Shown: piece by piece, positions 51,205 through 58,996 of the stretch
Layout of the letters: each line of letters opens with the position of its first letter
How positions within the stretch are numbered: the first letter of the stretch is position 1
Assembly: GCF_900091465.1 (NCBI RefSeq)
Contig: NZ_FMHV01000002.1
Span: 5,890,001-5,954,000 of the forward strand
DNA length: 64,000 nucleotides
DNA from: Micromonospora rhizosphaerae
GTDB lineage: Bacteria > Actinomycetota > Actinomycetes > Mycobacteriales > Micromonosporaceae
Direction: 5' to 3'
Notes under the pieces: generated by a model
Told to the model about the DNA's origin: nothing
The model's input: the letters and a program-made list of their open reading frames with translations, nothing else
Database searches by the model: none
Translations under genes and position numbers: made by a program

Positions 51205-51517
51205 CGGGCATCGCATCCAGCACCTCGCGCAGGTCGGCGAGGCGGGCCCGCCAGAACCGCTCGTACGGGCTGAGCCAGTCGGCCACCTGCCGCAGCGGCT
51301 CGGCCCGCAGCGAGTAGAGCCGCTGCCGGCCGGCCGGCTGCTCCACCACCAGGCCCGCGTCCTTGAGCACCTTCAGGTGCTCGGAAAGGCTGGGCCGGCG
51401 CATGTCGAAGTGGTCGGCGAGGCGCTGCACCGGCTGCTCACCCCGCTCGAGCAGCAGCCGGAGCAGCTCGCGCCGGGTCGGGTTGGCGAGCGCGGCGAAG
51501 ACGTCACCCTCAGACAC
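51197..51517 (-). CDS. ArsR-family transcriptional regulator
   Basis: 106 residues from GTG 51517. The winged helix reads VFAALANPTRRELLRLLL, QRLADHFDMRRPSLSEHLKVL and LVVEQPAGRQRLYSL. No Cys pair for metal sensing is present, so it is probably not a metal sensor. It overlaps both its upstream (VOC) and downstream (AHSA1) genes by eight bases. It probably binds the palindrome in the operon promoter at 51898-51915. Confidence 0.9.
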   Translation of the reverse strand: MSEGDVFAALANPTRRELLRLLLERGEQPVQRLADHFDMRRPSLSEHLKVLKDAGLVVEQPAGRQRLYSLRAEPLRQVADWLSPYERFWRARLADLREVLDAMPDE

Positions 51518-51884
51518 GGGTCGCCTGGAGCACGAGGCCGTTGCCGTCCGGGTCGTCGAAGGTGACGTACCGGCCCCAGGGCGCAACCTGGATGCCACCG
51601 TCGGCGAACACCACTCCCCGGTCCCGCAGCGCGGCCACGTCGCGGTCGAGGTCGTCGGTCTCCAGCACCAGGCCCTTGAGCGAGCCCGGCGGCATGGTCG
51701 GGAACCAGGTGACCAGGGTCAGCGCGGTCGCCGCCCCCTTCGGGGCGACCTGCACCCAGCGCCCGCCCGGGCCCATCGGGTTGTCCCACACCAGGTCGAA
51801 GCCGAGCACGTCGACGTAGAAGTCACGGGCGCGGTCCTGGTCGCTGACGGGTACGGAGACGAGCTGCACATGGGTCACGGTCAT
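51510..51884 (-). CDS. VOC-family (glyoxalase-like) protein
   Basis: 124 residues from ATG 51884. THVQLVSVPVSDQDRARDFYVDVLGF and GRYVTFDDPDGNGLVLQ are the standard VOC blocks. GTG 51893 is in frame but lies inside the -10 hexamer, so ATG 51884 is the real start, at or next to the predicted transcription start (leaderless). First gene of the three-gene operon. Confidence 0.88.
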   Translation of the reverse strand: MTVTHVQLVSVPVSDQDRARDFYVDVLGFDLVWDNPMGPGGRWVQVAPKGAATALTLVTWFPTMPPGSLKGLVLETDDLDRDVAALRDRGVVFADGGIQVAPWGRYVTFDDPDGNGLVLQATRV

Positions 51885-51891
51885 GCCGGCC

Positions 51892-51921
51892 ACAATAGGT
51901 AGGAGACTTCCTACCAGTCAA
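51892..51921 (-). promoter_or_regulatory. Promoter whose spacer is a perfect operator palindrome
   Basis: On the minus strand: -35 TTGACT (51921-51916), an 18-base spacer, and -10 TATTGT (51897-51892). The spacer is exactly the palindrome ggtagga-nnnn-tcctacc (51898-51915). A dimeric repressor bound there would block polymerase. The product of the second gene, ArsR, is the obvious candidate. Confidence 0.75.
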
Positions 51922-51976
51922 GCGGAGCGAGGGCCGGCCGACCCGCGGCCGACCGGCCCTGGCTGCGGAAACGCGG

Positions 51977-52606
51977 TCAGTTGGTCGGATAGCCCGGCTG
52001 ACCGTACTGGCCCTGCGGGGCCGGGTAGCCGGGCTGCCCCGGGTGGCCCGACTGAGCCTGCGGGTCCTGGCCATACTGGGCCTGCCCGTACTGAGCCTGC
52101 GGGTCCTGGCCATACTGGGCCTGCCCGTACTGAGCCTGCGGGGTCTGCCCGTACTGAGCCTGCGGGGCCTGGCCGTAGGGAGCCTGCGGCGCCTGGCCGT
52201 AGGGAGCCTGGGGGGCCGGCTGGCCGTACTGGCCCTGCGGAGCCGGCCAACCCTCGGCGGACTGGCCGTGGCCGGCCGGGTAGTCGTGGCCCTGCGGGCC
52301 GGACTGGCCGGGCTGGCCGGGCTGGCTCTGGGCGGCGAACTGGTGCGCGGCGGCCTCCTCCTTGGCCTCCTTCCGCGCCTTCACGGCGCGCACGATCAGC
52401 AGGATCGGCAGGATGAAGGCGTAGAAGAAGATTCGATATTCGCCGCCCTCGAACAGGAACATCAGGTAGAACCCGTACGCGAAGAAGGCGAGGCCGACGA
52501 CGACGTTGAGGATGCGGGAGCCGGTGCCCTGCTCGCGGATGGCGAGGCCGATGACGATCATCGCGATGCCGCCCAGCATCAGCAGGAGCGTGTAGAGAAG
52601 AAACAT
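51977..52606 (-). CDS. Membrane protein with Gln/Tyr/Gly/Pro-rich repeat tail
   Basis: 209 residues from ATG 52606. Two to three hydrophobic helices fill residues 1-72, ending in a basic-acidic helix (RAVKARKEAKEEAAAHQ). The remaining 120 residues are low-complexity: GQYGQ and QAPYGQAPQ units, including a 13-residue unit QYGQAQYGQDPQA in tandem. Such tails are common in actinobacterial membrane proteins and may drive interactions with other proteins. Function unknown. Confidence 0.75.
   Translation of the reverse strand: MFLLYTLLLMLGGIAMIVIGLAIREQGTGSRILNVVVGLAFFAYGFYLMFLFEGGEYRIFFYAFILPILLIVRAVKARKEAKEEAAAHQFAAQSQPGQPGQSGPQGHDYPAGHGQSAEGWPAPQGQYGQPAPQAPYGQAPQAPYGQAPQAQYGQTPQAQYGQAQYGQDPQAQYGQAQYGQDPQAQSGHPGQPGYPAPQGQYGQPGYPTN
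52051..52128 (-). repeat. Two identical 39-bp tandem repeats
   Basis: Positions 52051-52089 and 52090-52128 are exact copies; degenerate shorter copies continue to about 52220. The unit is a multiple of three and codes for 13 residues of the Q/Y/G tail, so length changes keep the frame. Confidence 0.9.
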
Positions 52607-52693
52607 GTGATCCCCGTCAATTCGGTTAATGTGCCGGCCCACCATAGAGGAGCACCAGCGGATGCCGCTGCCCCGTCCCGTGTGGGCGAGACC

Positions 52694-53605
52694 TCATTTG
52701 AGCTGGCCGGCGGTCAGGCCGGACTGGATCTGACGTTGGAAGGCGATGTACACGGCGAGCACCGGCAGCGTGGCGATGGTCAGACCCGCGAAGAGACCGC
52801 TGTAGTCGCCCTGGTAGCCCTGGCTGACCGCCAGCGCGGCCAGCCCCTGCGCCAGCACCCACTTGGAGTCGTCGCCCTGCATCAGCACCTGCGGCAGGAT
52901 GAACTGGTTCCACTGGCTGAGGAAATTGAAGATGGCGACGCTGATCAGACCCGGTCTGGCCATCGGCAGCATCACCCGGAAGAAGAGCCGGAAGTGACCG
53001 CAGCCATCGATCAGCGCCGCCTCCGCGACCGTGGTCGGCAGGGTCCGGAAGAAGGCGGTCATGAAGAAGACCGTGAACGGCAGCGAGTAGGCCGCGTACA
53101 CCAGGATCAGCCCGGTCCAGGTGCCGAAGAGGCCGGCGTTGCGCACCACGAAGAAGAGCGGCACGAGGGCCAGGAAGACGGGGAACATCATCCCGCCGAC
53201 GAAGAGGTAGTACACGAACTGCCGGCCCCGGAACTCGTACCGGGCGAAGACGTACGCCGCCGCGGCGCCCATCAGCATGGTCAGGGTGAGCGACCCGGCC
53301 ACCACGATCGTGCTGTTCAGGAAGTACCGGCCGATCTGCGCCTCGGTCCAGGCCCGCGCCCAGTTCTCGAACCGCAGCGCACCCGGCAGCCCCCACGGGT
53401 CCGACAGGATCTCCCCGTCGCTCTTGAAGGAGCTGACGAACATCCAGAGCAGCGGCAGCACGGTCAGCGCGCCCCAGAACAGCAGGAACCCGTGCGAGAA
53501 GACGTTGGCGACACCGAGTTCGCGGCGAAGCTTCCGGTCCTGCGGTTCCCGCCGGTCCCCCTCGGCTGCGCCGTCCGGCGTCGCGGTCTTGTCGAGAATG
53601 GTCAC
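52694..53605 (-). CDS. Sugar ABC transporter permease (MalG/NgcG type), system 2
   Basis: 303 residues from GTG 53605, which overlaps the partner permease stop (GTGA). Six helices. The EAA loop is EAALIDGCGHFRLFFRVMLP and the C-terminus ends YIAFQRQIQSGLTAGQLK. It aligns along its whole length with the permease at 44.6-45.6 kb. Last gene of the second transporter operon; no ATPase present. Confidence 0.88.
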   Translation of the reverse strand: MTILDKTATPDGAAEGDRREPQDRKLRRELGVANVFSHGFLLFWGALTVLPLLWMFVSSFKSDGEILSDPWGLPGALRFENWARAWTEAQIGRYFLNSTIVVAGSLTLTMLMGAAAAYVFARYEFRGRQFVYYLFVGGMMFPVFLALVPLFFVVRNAGLFGTWTGLILVYAAYSLPFTVFFMTAFFRTLPTTVAEAALIDGCGHFRLFFRVMLPMARPGLISVAIFNFLSQWNQFILPQVLMQGDDSKWVLAQGLAALAVSQGYQGDYSGLFAGLTIATLPVLAVYIAFQRQIQSGLTAGQLK

Positions 53606-54510
53606 GAGTACTCGATCCGATCACGCCGGGCGGCCCGCAGGGCCAGCACCGCCACCGACAGGGTCAGGAAGAACAGCACCACGCCGATCGCCGAGGCGTA
53701 CCCGAACCTGTTCTCGCTGCCGAACGCCGTCTCGTACATCCGCAGCCCGATGACGTCGGAGGAGAAGTTGGGGCCGCCGTTGGTCATCTGCTGGATCAGG
53801 ATGAACCCGTCCAGCGCCGCGATCGCCAGGTAGATCCAGGCGACCTGCACGGTGTCCCAGAGCAGCGGGATGGTGACCCGGCGCAGCATGGTCCACCGCG
53901 ATGCCCCGTCGAGCATCACCGCCTCGTAGATGTCGCGCGGGATGGCCGACATGGCCGCGCCGAAGAGCACCACGTAGAAGCCCACGTTGCTCCAGACCAT
54001 CACCGCCAGCACGCACCAGAAGGCCGTCCGAGGTTCGCCGAGCCAGGTCGGTGCGGGCAGGCCGACGGCGCGGAGGGCGCCGTTGAGCAGGCCGCTGTTG
54101 GGGTGGTAGACCTCCTTCCAGAGCAGGGCGATGATGACCACCGAGAGCACCTGCGGGAAGAAGTAGACCATCCGGTAGATGGAGGTGCCGCGTACGCCGC
54201 TCACCCCGGCCCGGCCCTTGCGACCACCCATGTTGAGCATGGTGGCGAAGAAGAGACCCAACCCGATGGTCAGCACGGGCACCACGGCGAGCAGCACCGC
54301 ATTGTTCTTGAGCGCGTTCCACACCCGCTCGTCGTCCAGCAGCCTCTCGAAGTTGGCCAGGCCGACCGGGTTGAACTCCGCCGAGTACCCGAGCCAGTCG
54401 GTGGTCGAGATCTGGAAGGCCTGCAGGTACGGCGAGACCACGAAGATGCCGTACAGCAGCAGCGGCGGTACCAGGAACGTGACGATCAGCGGGTACTTGC
54501 CATGTCTCAC
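53602..54510 (-). CDS. Sugar ABC transporter permease (MalF/NgcF type), system 2
   Basis: 302 residues from GTG 54510 (VRHGKYPLIVTFLVPPLLLYG). Six helices. The EAA loop reads EAVMLDGASRWTMLRRVTIP. MLNMGGRKGRAGVSGVRGTSIYR mirrors the LLNVGGRGGRAGIRG loop of system 1. It lies between the binding-protein gene (63 bases upstream) and the second permease (4-base overlap). Confidence 0.87.
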   Translation of the reverse strand: MRHGKYPLIVTFLVPPLLLYGIFVVSPYLQAFQISTTDWLGYSAEFNPVGLANFERLLDDERVWNALKNNAVLLAVVPVLTIGLGLFFATMLNMGGRKGRAGVSGVRGTSIYRMVYFFPQVLSVVIIALLWKEVYHPNSGLLNGALRAVGLPAPTWLGEPRTAFWCVLAVMVWSNVGFYVVLFGAAMSAIPRDIYEAVMLDGASRWTMLRRVTIPLLWDTVQVAWIYLAIAALDGFILIQQMTNGGPNFSSDVIGLRMYETAFGSENRFGYASAIGVVLFFLTLSVAVLALRAARRDRIEYS

Positions 54511-54573
54511 GAGAAGGACCTTCTCCCCAGCGGCGTACGGGTGGGGACGGAACCCGTCCCCACCCACCGGACG

Positions 54574-55989
54574 TTACGCGGCCCGCTTGTACTTCTTGAT
54601 CGAGGTGTCCTGGGCGATCGAGTCGGCGCCCTTCTGGCACTGGTCCAGGAACTCGGCGGGGCCGATCCGGCCGCTGAAGAACTCGCCGCACGCCGCGTCG
54701 ACGAGCTCGCGCTCCAGCTTGCGGTAGTAGTTGTTGTAGACCCAGTTGAAGCCGTTGCTGCCGGACGCGTCCAGCGCCTTGACCACGGTGCTGAGGCCGA
54801 ACGGCAGTTCGATGCCCTCGGTCGAGCCGGCCACCACGGTCAGGCTGGAGACCTTCTTCGTGAAGTCCTGGGCGCCCTTCTTCGACAGCATGACCCGGAA
54901 GTACTCCAGGCCGCCGGCGAGGTTCTTCGCCTTGGCCGGCACGATGAACGGCTCCCCGGCCGTGCCGCGGATCGCCTCGAACGGCAGCTTGTCGCTGCTG
55001 CCGAGGCTGGGCGTCGGCTGGATCGTCATGTTGAAGCCCGCAGGCGTCACCTTCTTCTGCTCGCTCTCCAGCCAGGAGCCGCAGGAGACGAAGGCGGCCT
55101 TGCCCTGGCACCACGCGGTCTGCGCCTGGACGTGGTCGAGGCCCGGCGAGCCGGCGAGGATGAAGCCGTCCTTGACGATCTGGTGCCACGCCTCCACCGC
55201 GGTCTTCATCGCGTCGGACTTCCACGCGTTGGGCTCGAGGTTGTCGATGGCGGTGGCGACGGACGGCCCGCCGAACTTGATGGCCGTGGCGATCATCGGC
55301 CAGCTCATGTAACGGGGGTGCTTGCCCTGGTACGTCCACGGCGCGATCCCGGCCGCCTTGATCTTCTTGCACAGGGCGATGTGCTCGTCCCACGTCTTGG
55401 CGTACTCCCAGCCCCGCTCCGCGAAGAGCTTGGTGGAGTGCCAGATGCCGTAGGCGGTGTAGGTGTAGTTGAGCACCAGGAACTTGCCGTCGTACGAGCC
55501 GACCTCGACCGCGCCGGGCAGCAGCGTGTCCTTGACCGTCTTGCCCGGCTGGTCGAGGCTCGGTGCGGCGAGCAGTTCACCCAGGTCGGCGACGGCGTTC
55601 TGGGAGACCAGACCGTTGAAGTCGATCTGGCCGGCGCCGGAGTTGTTCACCACGTCCGGCGGGGTGCCGTCGACGAAGCGCGGCTGCAGGGTCTTGTTGA
55701 TCTCCTGCGTCGCGGAGTGCTTGATCTCGGCCTTGGGGTACTTCTCCTTGTACATGGCCTCGTGGGACTTGGCGTACTCCTCGCCGAAGCCGCCGTTGAA
55801 GATCACCACCTCGAGCGGGGCGTCCTCCTTGACGCCGAGCGGGTTCTGCTCGCTCTTGGTGCCCTTGTAGGCGCCGCCGTCGCTCTTGTCGTCGCCGCCG
55901 GAGGTGGCACAGCCGGCGAGCAGGCCGGCAGCGGGGGTGGCCAGCAGGCCGGCGGCGGCGGTGCGCCGCAGGATCTCACGCCTGTTCAT
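54574..55989 (-). CDS. NgcE-like solute-binding lipoprotein, system 2
   Basis: 471 residues from ATG 55989 with GAGGAGAA upstream; an adjacent GTG 55992 is in frame. Twin-Arg signal NRREILRRTAAAG and lipobox LLAGCATS. The mature start, KSEQNPLGVKEDAPLEVVIF, and GTPPDVVNNSGAGQIDF correspond closely to NgcE of Streptomyces, which binds N-acetylglucosamine and chitobiose. It is the better NgcE match of the two paralogues. First gene of the second transporter operon. Confidence 0.87.
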   Translation of the reverse strand: MNRREILRRTAAAGLLATPAAGLLAGCATSGGDDKSDGGAYKGTKSEQNPLGVKEDAPLEVVIFNGGFGEEYAKSHEAMYKEKYPKAEIKHSATQEINKTLQPRFVDGTPPDVVNNSGAGQIDFNGLVSQNAVADLGELLAAPSLDQPGKTVKDTLLPGAVEVGSYDGKFLVLNYTYTAYGIWHSTKLFAERGWEYAKTWDEHIALCKKIKAAGIAPWTYQGKHPRYMSWPMIATAIKFGGPSVATAIDNLEPNAWKSDAMKTAVEAWHQIVKDGFILAGSPGLDHVQAQTAWCQGKAAFVSCGSWLESEQKKVTPAGFNMTIQPTPSLGSSDKLPFEAIRGTAGEPFIVPAKAKNLAGGLEYFRVMLSKKGAQDFTKKVSSLTVVAGSTEGIELPFGLSTVVKALDASGSNGFNWVYNNYYRKLERELVDAACGEFFSGRIGPAEFLDQCQKGADSIAQDTSIKKYKRAA

Positions 55990-56074
55990 CACTTCTCCTC
56001 GGTTCGGGTACGGGCGGTCCGCCGGGGAATGGGGGACGGCGGCCGCGGCGTCGAGGCACGGGAGTGTCGCTCGT

Positions 56075-56110
56075 CTTCAGTTCACGTAATCTTGCTGAAG
56101 AATTTCTACG
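56075..56110 (-). promoter_or_regulatory. Putative operator upstream of the second Ngc-type operon
   Basis: cttcag (56075-56080) and ctgaag (56095-56100) form a 6-bp inverted repeat with a 14-nt spacer, followed by aatttctacg. The block tcttgctgaag (56090-56100) is shared, with one difference, with the RpiR control region at 49327-49337 in the same orientation to its gene, suggesting common control. Confidence 0.45.
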
Positions 56111-56190
56111 ACAGTGGGGCGCGGATCACAAGACCCGACAACCGAACCGTTATGACCACGGAACACAGTCGGCTGGCATAGCCTTTCCCC

Positions 56191-57534
56191 ATGCGCCGCC
56201 TGCGGCAGCTCGCCGAGCGCACGCCGGCCGGGCGGGATCGCTACGTCGACCTGCTCCGCGCCCTGGCCATCACCATGGTGGTTCTCGGGCACTGGGCAGT
56301 CACCGTCATCGGGTACGACCGGAACGGCAGGCCGACCGGCCATTCGGCCCTGGGGGACCTGCCGTGGGCCTGGCCGCTGACCTGGGTGGCCCAGGTGATG
56401 CCGGTCTTCTTCCTGGTCGGTGGGTATGCCAACGCCGCCTCGCTGACGTCCCGCCGGTCGCGGGGCGGCGACGCCACGGGCTGGCTGATCGACCGCAGCG
56501 CCCGGCTGGTCCGGCCCACTACCGCGCTGGTGGTGGTGCTGGCGCTCGGCGCGGCCGTCGCCCGTCTGCGCGGCGCCGACCCCAGCGAGATCCGCACGGT
56601 GGTCTGGTTCGCCACCATCCCGCTCTGGTTCCTCGTCGCCTACCTGGTCGTCGTCCCCCTCACCCCGGTCATGTACGCGCTGCACCGCCGCTTCGGGCTG
56701 GTCGTGCCGGTGGTACTGGTCGGGCTGGTCGCGCTCGGCGACCTGGGACGGATCCTCGGCCCGGCCGGCCTGGCCACGGCGAACTACCTGTTCGGTTGGC
56801 TCGCCGTACACCAGCTCGGCTTCGCCTGGTACGACGCCCGCTCCCCGGACACCCCGCGGCGCCGGCGGTTGCCCACCTCGAGGCGAGCCGGCGTGGTCCT
56901 GCTGGCCGCCGGCCTGGTCGCGCTGGTGCTGCTGACCATCGTCGGGCCGTACCCGGTGGCGATGCTCAACGTGCCGGGCGAACGGCTGGACAACGCCGCG
57001 CCGCCGAGCCTGGCGCTGCTCTCCGTCGCCACCGCGCAGCTCGGGCTGATCCTGCTGCTGCAGGACCCGGCCCGGCGCTGGCTGCGCCGGTCCGGCCCGT
57101 GGCAGGCGGTGATCGCGGTGAACTCCGTGGTGCTGACCGTCTTCCTCTGGCACCTGAGCGCCGCCGTGCTGCTGGTCGGCCTGCTGGACGCCCTCGGCGT
57201 GCTGCCCACCCCGCAGGTCGGCTCGGCGGCCTGGTGGGCGTGGCGGCTGCCCTGGCTGCTGGCGCTGGCCGTGGTGCTTGCCGCCCTGGTCGCCGTCCTC
57301 GGCCCGATCGAGGCCCGTTCCCATCGGCACGGCGACATCGCCGCCCGCGGTTGGCCGCGCACCGCGCTCGCCGCCGCCGGGTACGCGGGGGTGGTCGCCG
57401 CGCTGCTGCTGAACAGCCTGACCCCCAAGACGGCGCCGGAGCCGCTGGGGTTCCCCGCCCCGGCGCTGGTGGCCTACCTGGCCGGGGCGGGGGCGCTGCG
57501 GCTGCTCAGGTCTGGGTGGGGAAGCCGAGGTTGA
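56191..57534 (+). CDS. Acyltransferase family 3 membrane protein
   Basis: 447 residues with ten to eleven hydrophobic helices. The start RDRYVDLLRALAITMVVLGHW carries the conserved Arg and His of acyltransferase-3 proteins, and PVFFLVGGYANA follows. Such proteins acetylate extracellular polysaccharides or antibiotics' sugars. ATG 56191 comes six bases after TAGCCT, a -10-like hexamer, so the mRNA is probably leaderless. Its 3' end overlaps the opposing mmsA gene by 29 bases. Confidence 0.87.
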   Translation: MRRLRQLAERTPAGRDRYVDLLRALAITMVVLGHWAVTVIGYDRNGRPTGHSALGDLPWAWPLTWVAQVMPVFFLVGGYANAASLTSRRSRGGDATGWLIDRSARLVRPTTALVVVLALGAAVARLRGADPSEIRTVVWFATIPLWFLVAYLVVVPLTPVMYALHRRFGLVVPVVLVGLVALGDLGRILGPAGLATANYLFGWLAVHQLGFAWYDARSPDTPRRRRLPTSRRAGVVLLAAGLVALVLLTIVGPYPVAMLNVPGERLDNAAPPSLALLSVATAQLGLILLLQDPARRWLRRSGPWQAVIAVNSVVLTVFLWHLSAAVLLVGLLDALGVLPTPQVGSAAWWAWRLPWLLALAVVLAALVAVLGPIEARSHRHGDIAARGWPRTALAAAGYAGVVAALLLNSLTPKTAPEPLGFPAPALVAYLAGAGALRLLRSGWGSRG

Positions 57535-58996
57535 CCCCGCCGTGGCGCGGGTCGAGCCAGCGGCTGGTGACCACCTTGCCCCGGGTGAAGAAGGCGACCC
57601 CGTCGGCGCCGTGCGCGTGCAGGTCGCCGAAGAGCGACGCCTTCCAGCCGCCGAAGGAGTAGTACGCCATCGGCACCGGGATCGGCACGTTGATCCCGAC
57701 CATGCCCACCTCCACCTCGTGCTGGTAGCGCCGGGCGGCGCCGCCGTCGTTGGTGAAGATCGCCGTGCCGTTGCCGTACGGGTTGGCGTTGACCAGGTCG
57801 ACCGCCTCGTCGTACGAGCCGACCCGGACCACGCTGAGCACCGGTCCGAAGATCTCGTCGGTGTAGATCGACATCTGCGGGGTGACGTGGTCGAAGAGGG
57901 TCGGGCCGAGCCAGAACCCGTCCGCCTCGCCGTCCGGCGTGACGTCCCGGCCGTCCACCACCGGCACCGCGCCCGCCGCGATCCCGGACTCCACGTAGGA
58001 CCGGACCTTCTCCGCGTGCGCCGCGGTGACCAGCGGGCCCATGTCGCAGCCGCGCCGGCCGTCGCCGGTGCGCAGCCGGGCCATCCGCTCGGCGATCTTC
58101 GCGACCAGGGCGTCGGCGACCGGCTCCACCGCCACCAGCACGGAGATCGCCATGCAGCGCTCTCCCGCCGAGCCGAACCCGGCGTTGACCGCCGCGTCGG
58201 CGGCCAGGTCCAGGTCCGCGTCGGGCAGCACCACCATGTGGTTCTTGGCGCCGCCGAGCGCCTGCACCCGCTTGCCGGCCATCGACCCGCGCTGGTGCAC
58301 GTACCGGGCGACCGGGGTGGAGCCGACGAACGAGACCGCCTTCACGCCCGGATGGTCGAGCAGGGCGTCGACCGCCTCCTTGTCGCCGTTGACCACGTTG
58401 AGCACCCCGTCCGGCAGGCCGGCCTCGGCGAACCACTCGGCCAGCAGCAGCGCCGCGCTCGGGTCCTTCTCGGACGGCTTGAGCACCACCGCGTTGCCGC
58501 AGGCGATCGCGATCGGCACGAACCACAGCGGCACCATCACCGGGAAGTTGAACGGCGAGATCACCGCCACCACCCCGACCGGCTGCCGCAGGCTGTACGA
58601 GTCGACCTCGGTGGAGACGTTCTCGCTGAACCCGCCGCGCAGGGCGGAGGGGATGCCACAGGCGTACTCGATCACCTCCAGGCCGCGCTGCACCTCGCCG
58701 GCGGCGTCGGCGAGCACCTTGCCGTGCTCGGCGGTGATCACCTCGGCGAGCCGGTCCCGCCGGGCGTTGACCAGCTCGCGGAAGGCGAAGAGCACCGCCG
58801 TCCGCTTCGCGAGGGAGGCGTCCCGCCAGGCCCGCGCGGCCCGCCCGGCGGCCTCCACCGCGCCCGCGACGTCCGCGGCCGAGGCCAGCTCCACCTCTGC
58901 GCTACGCCGGCCGGTGGCCGGGTCGAAGACGTCGGCGCGGCGGTCCGAGGTGCCGCTCAGCCGCTTGCCGTCGATGAAGTGCCCAATGGTGGTCAC
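57506..58996 (-). CDS. mmsA: Methylmalonate-semialdehyde dehydrogenase (CoA-acylating)
   Basis: 496 residues from GTG 58996, overlapping the aminotransferase stop (GTGA). It starts TTIGHFIDGKRLSG as usual. Catalytic region: FGSAGERCMAIS with the nucleophile Cys; cofactor region: FVGSTPVARYV; ALGGAKNHMVV is typical of the CoA-acylating MmsA branch, which lacks the general-base Glu of ordinary aldehyde dehydrogenases. Converts methylmalonate or malonate semialdehyde to propionyl- or acetyl-CoA. With the coupled aminotransferase it completes a beta-amino acid or valine degradation route. Confidence 0.92.
   Translation of the reverse strand: MTTIGHFIDGKRLSGTSDRRADVFDPATGRRSAEVELASAADVAGAVEAAGRAARAWRDASLAKRTAVLFAFRELVNARRDRLAEVITAEHGKVLADAAGEVQRGLEVIEYACGIPSALRGGFSENVSTEVDSYSLRQPVGVVAVISPFNFPVMVPLWFVPIAIACGNAVVLKPSEKDPSAALLLAEWFAEAGLPDGVLNVVNGDKEAVDALLDHPGVKAVSFVGSTPVARYVHQRGSMAGKRVQALGGAKNHMVVLPDADLDLAADAAVNAGFGSAGERCMAISVLVAVEPVADALVAKIAERMARLRTGDGRRGCDMGPLVTAAHAEKVRSYVESGIAAGAVPVVDGRDVTPDGEADGFWLGPTLFDHVTPQMSIYTDEIFGPVLSVVRVGSYDEAVDLVNANPYGNGTAIFTNDGGAARRYQHEVEVGMVGINVPIPVPMAYYSFGGWKASLFGDLHAHGADGVAFFTRGKVVTSRWLDPRHGGVNLGFPTQT

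Noticed and set aside
52051..52220. Tandem repeats considered as a CRISPR array
   Set aside because: The units are directly adjacent with no unique spacers, are multiples of three and encode a Q/Y/G-rich tail; no cas genes nearby.
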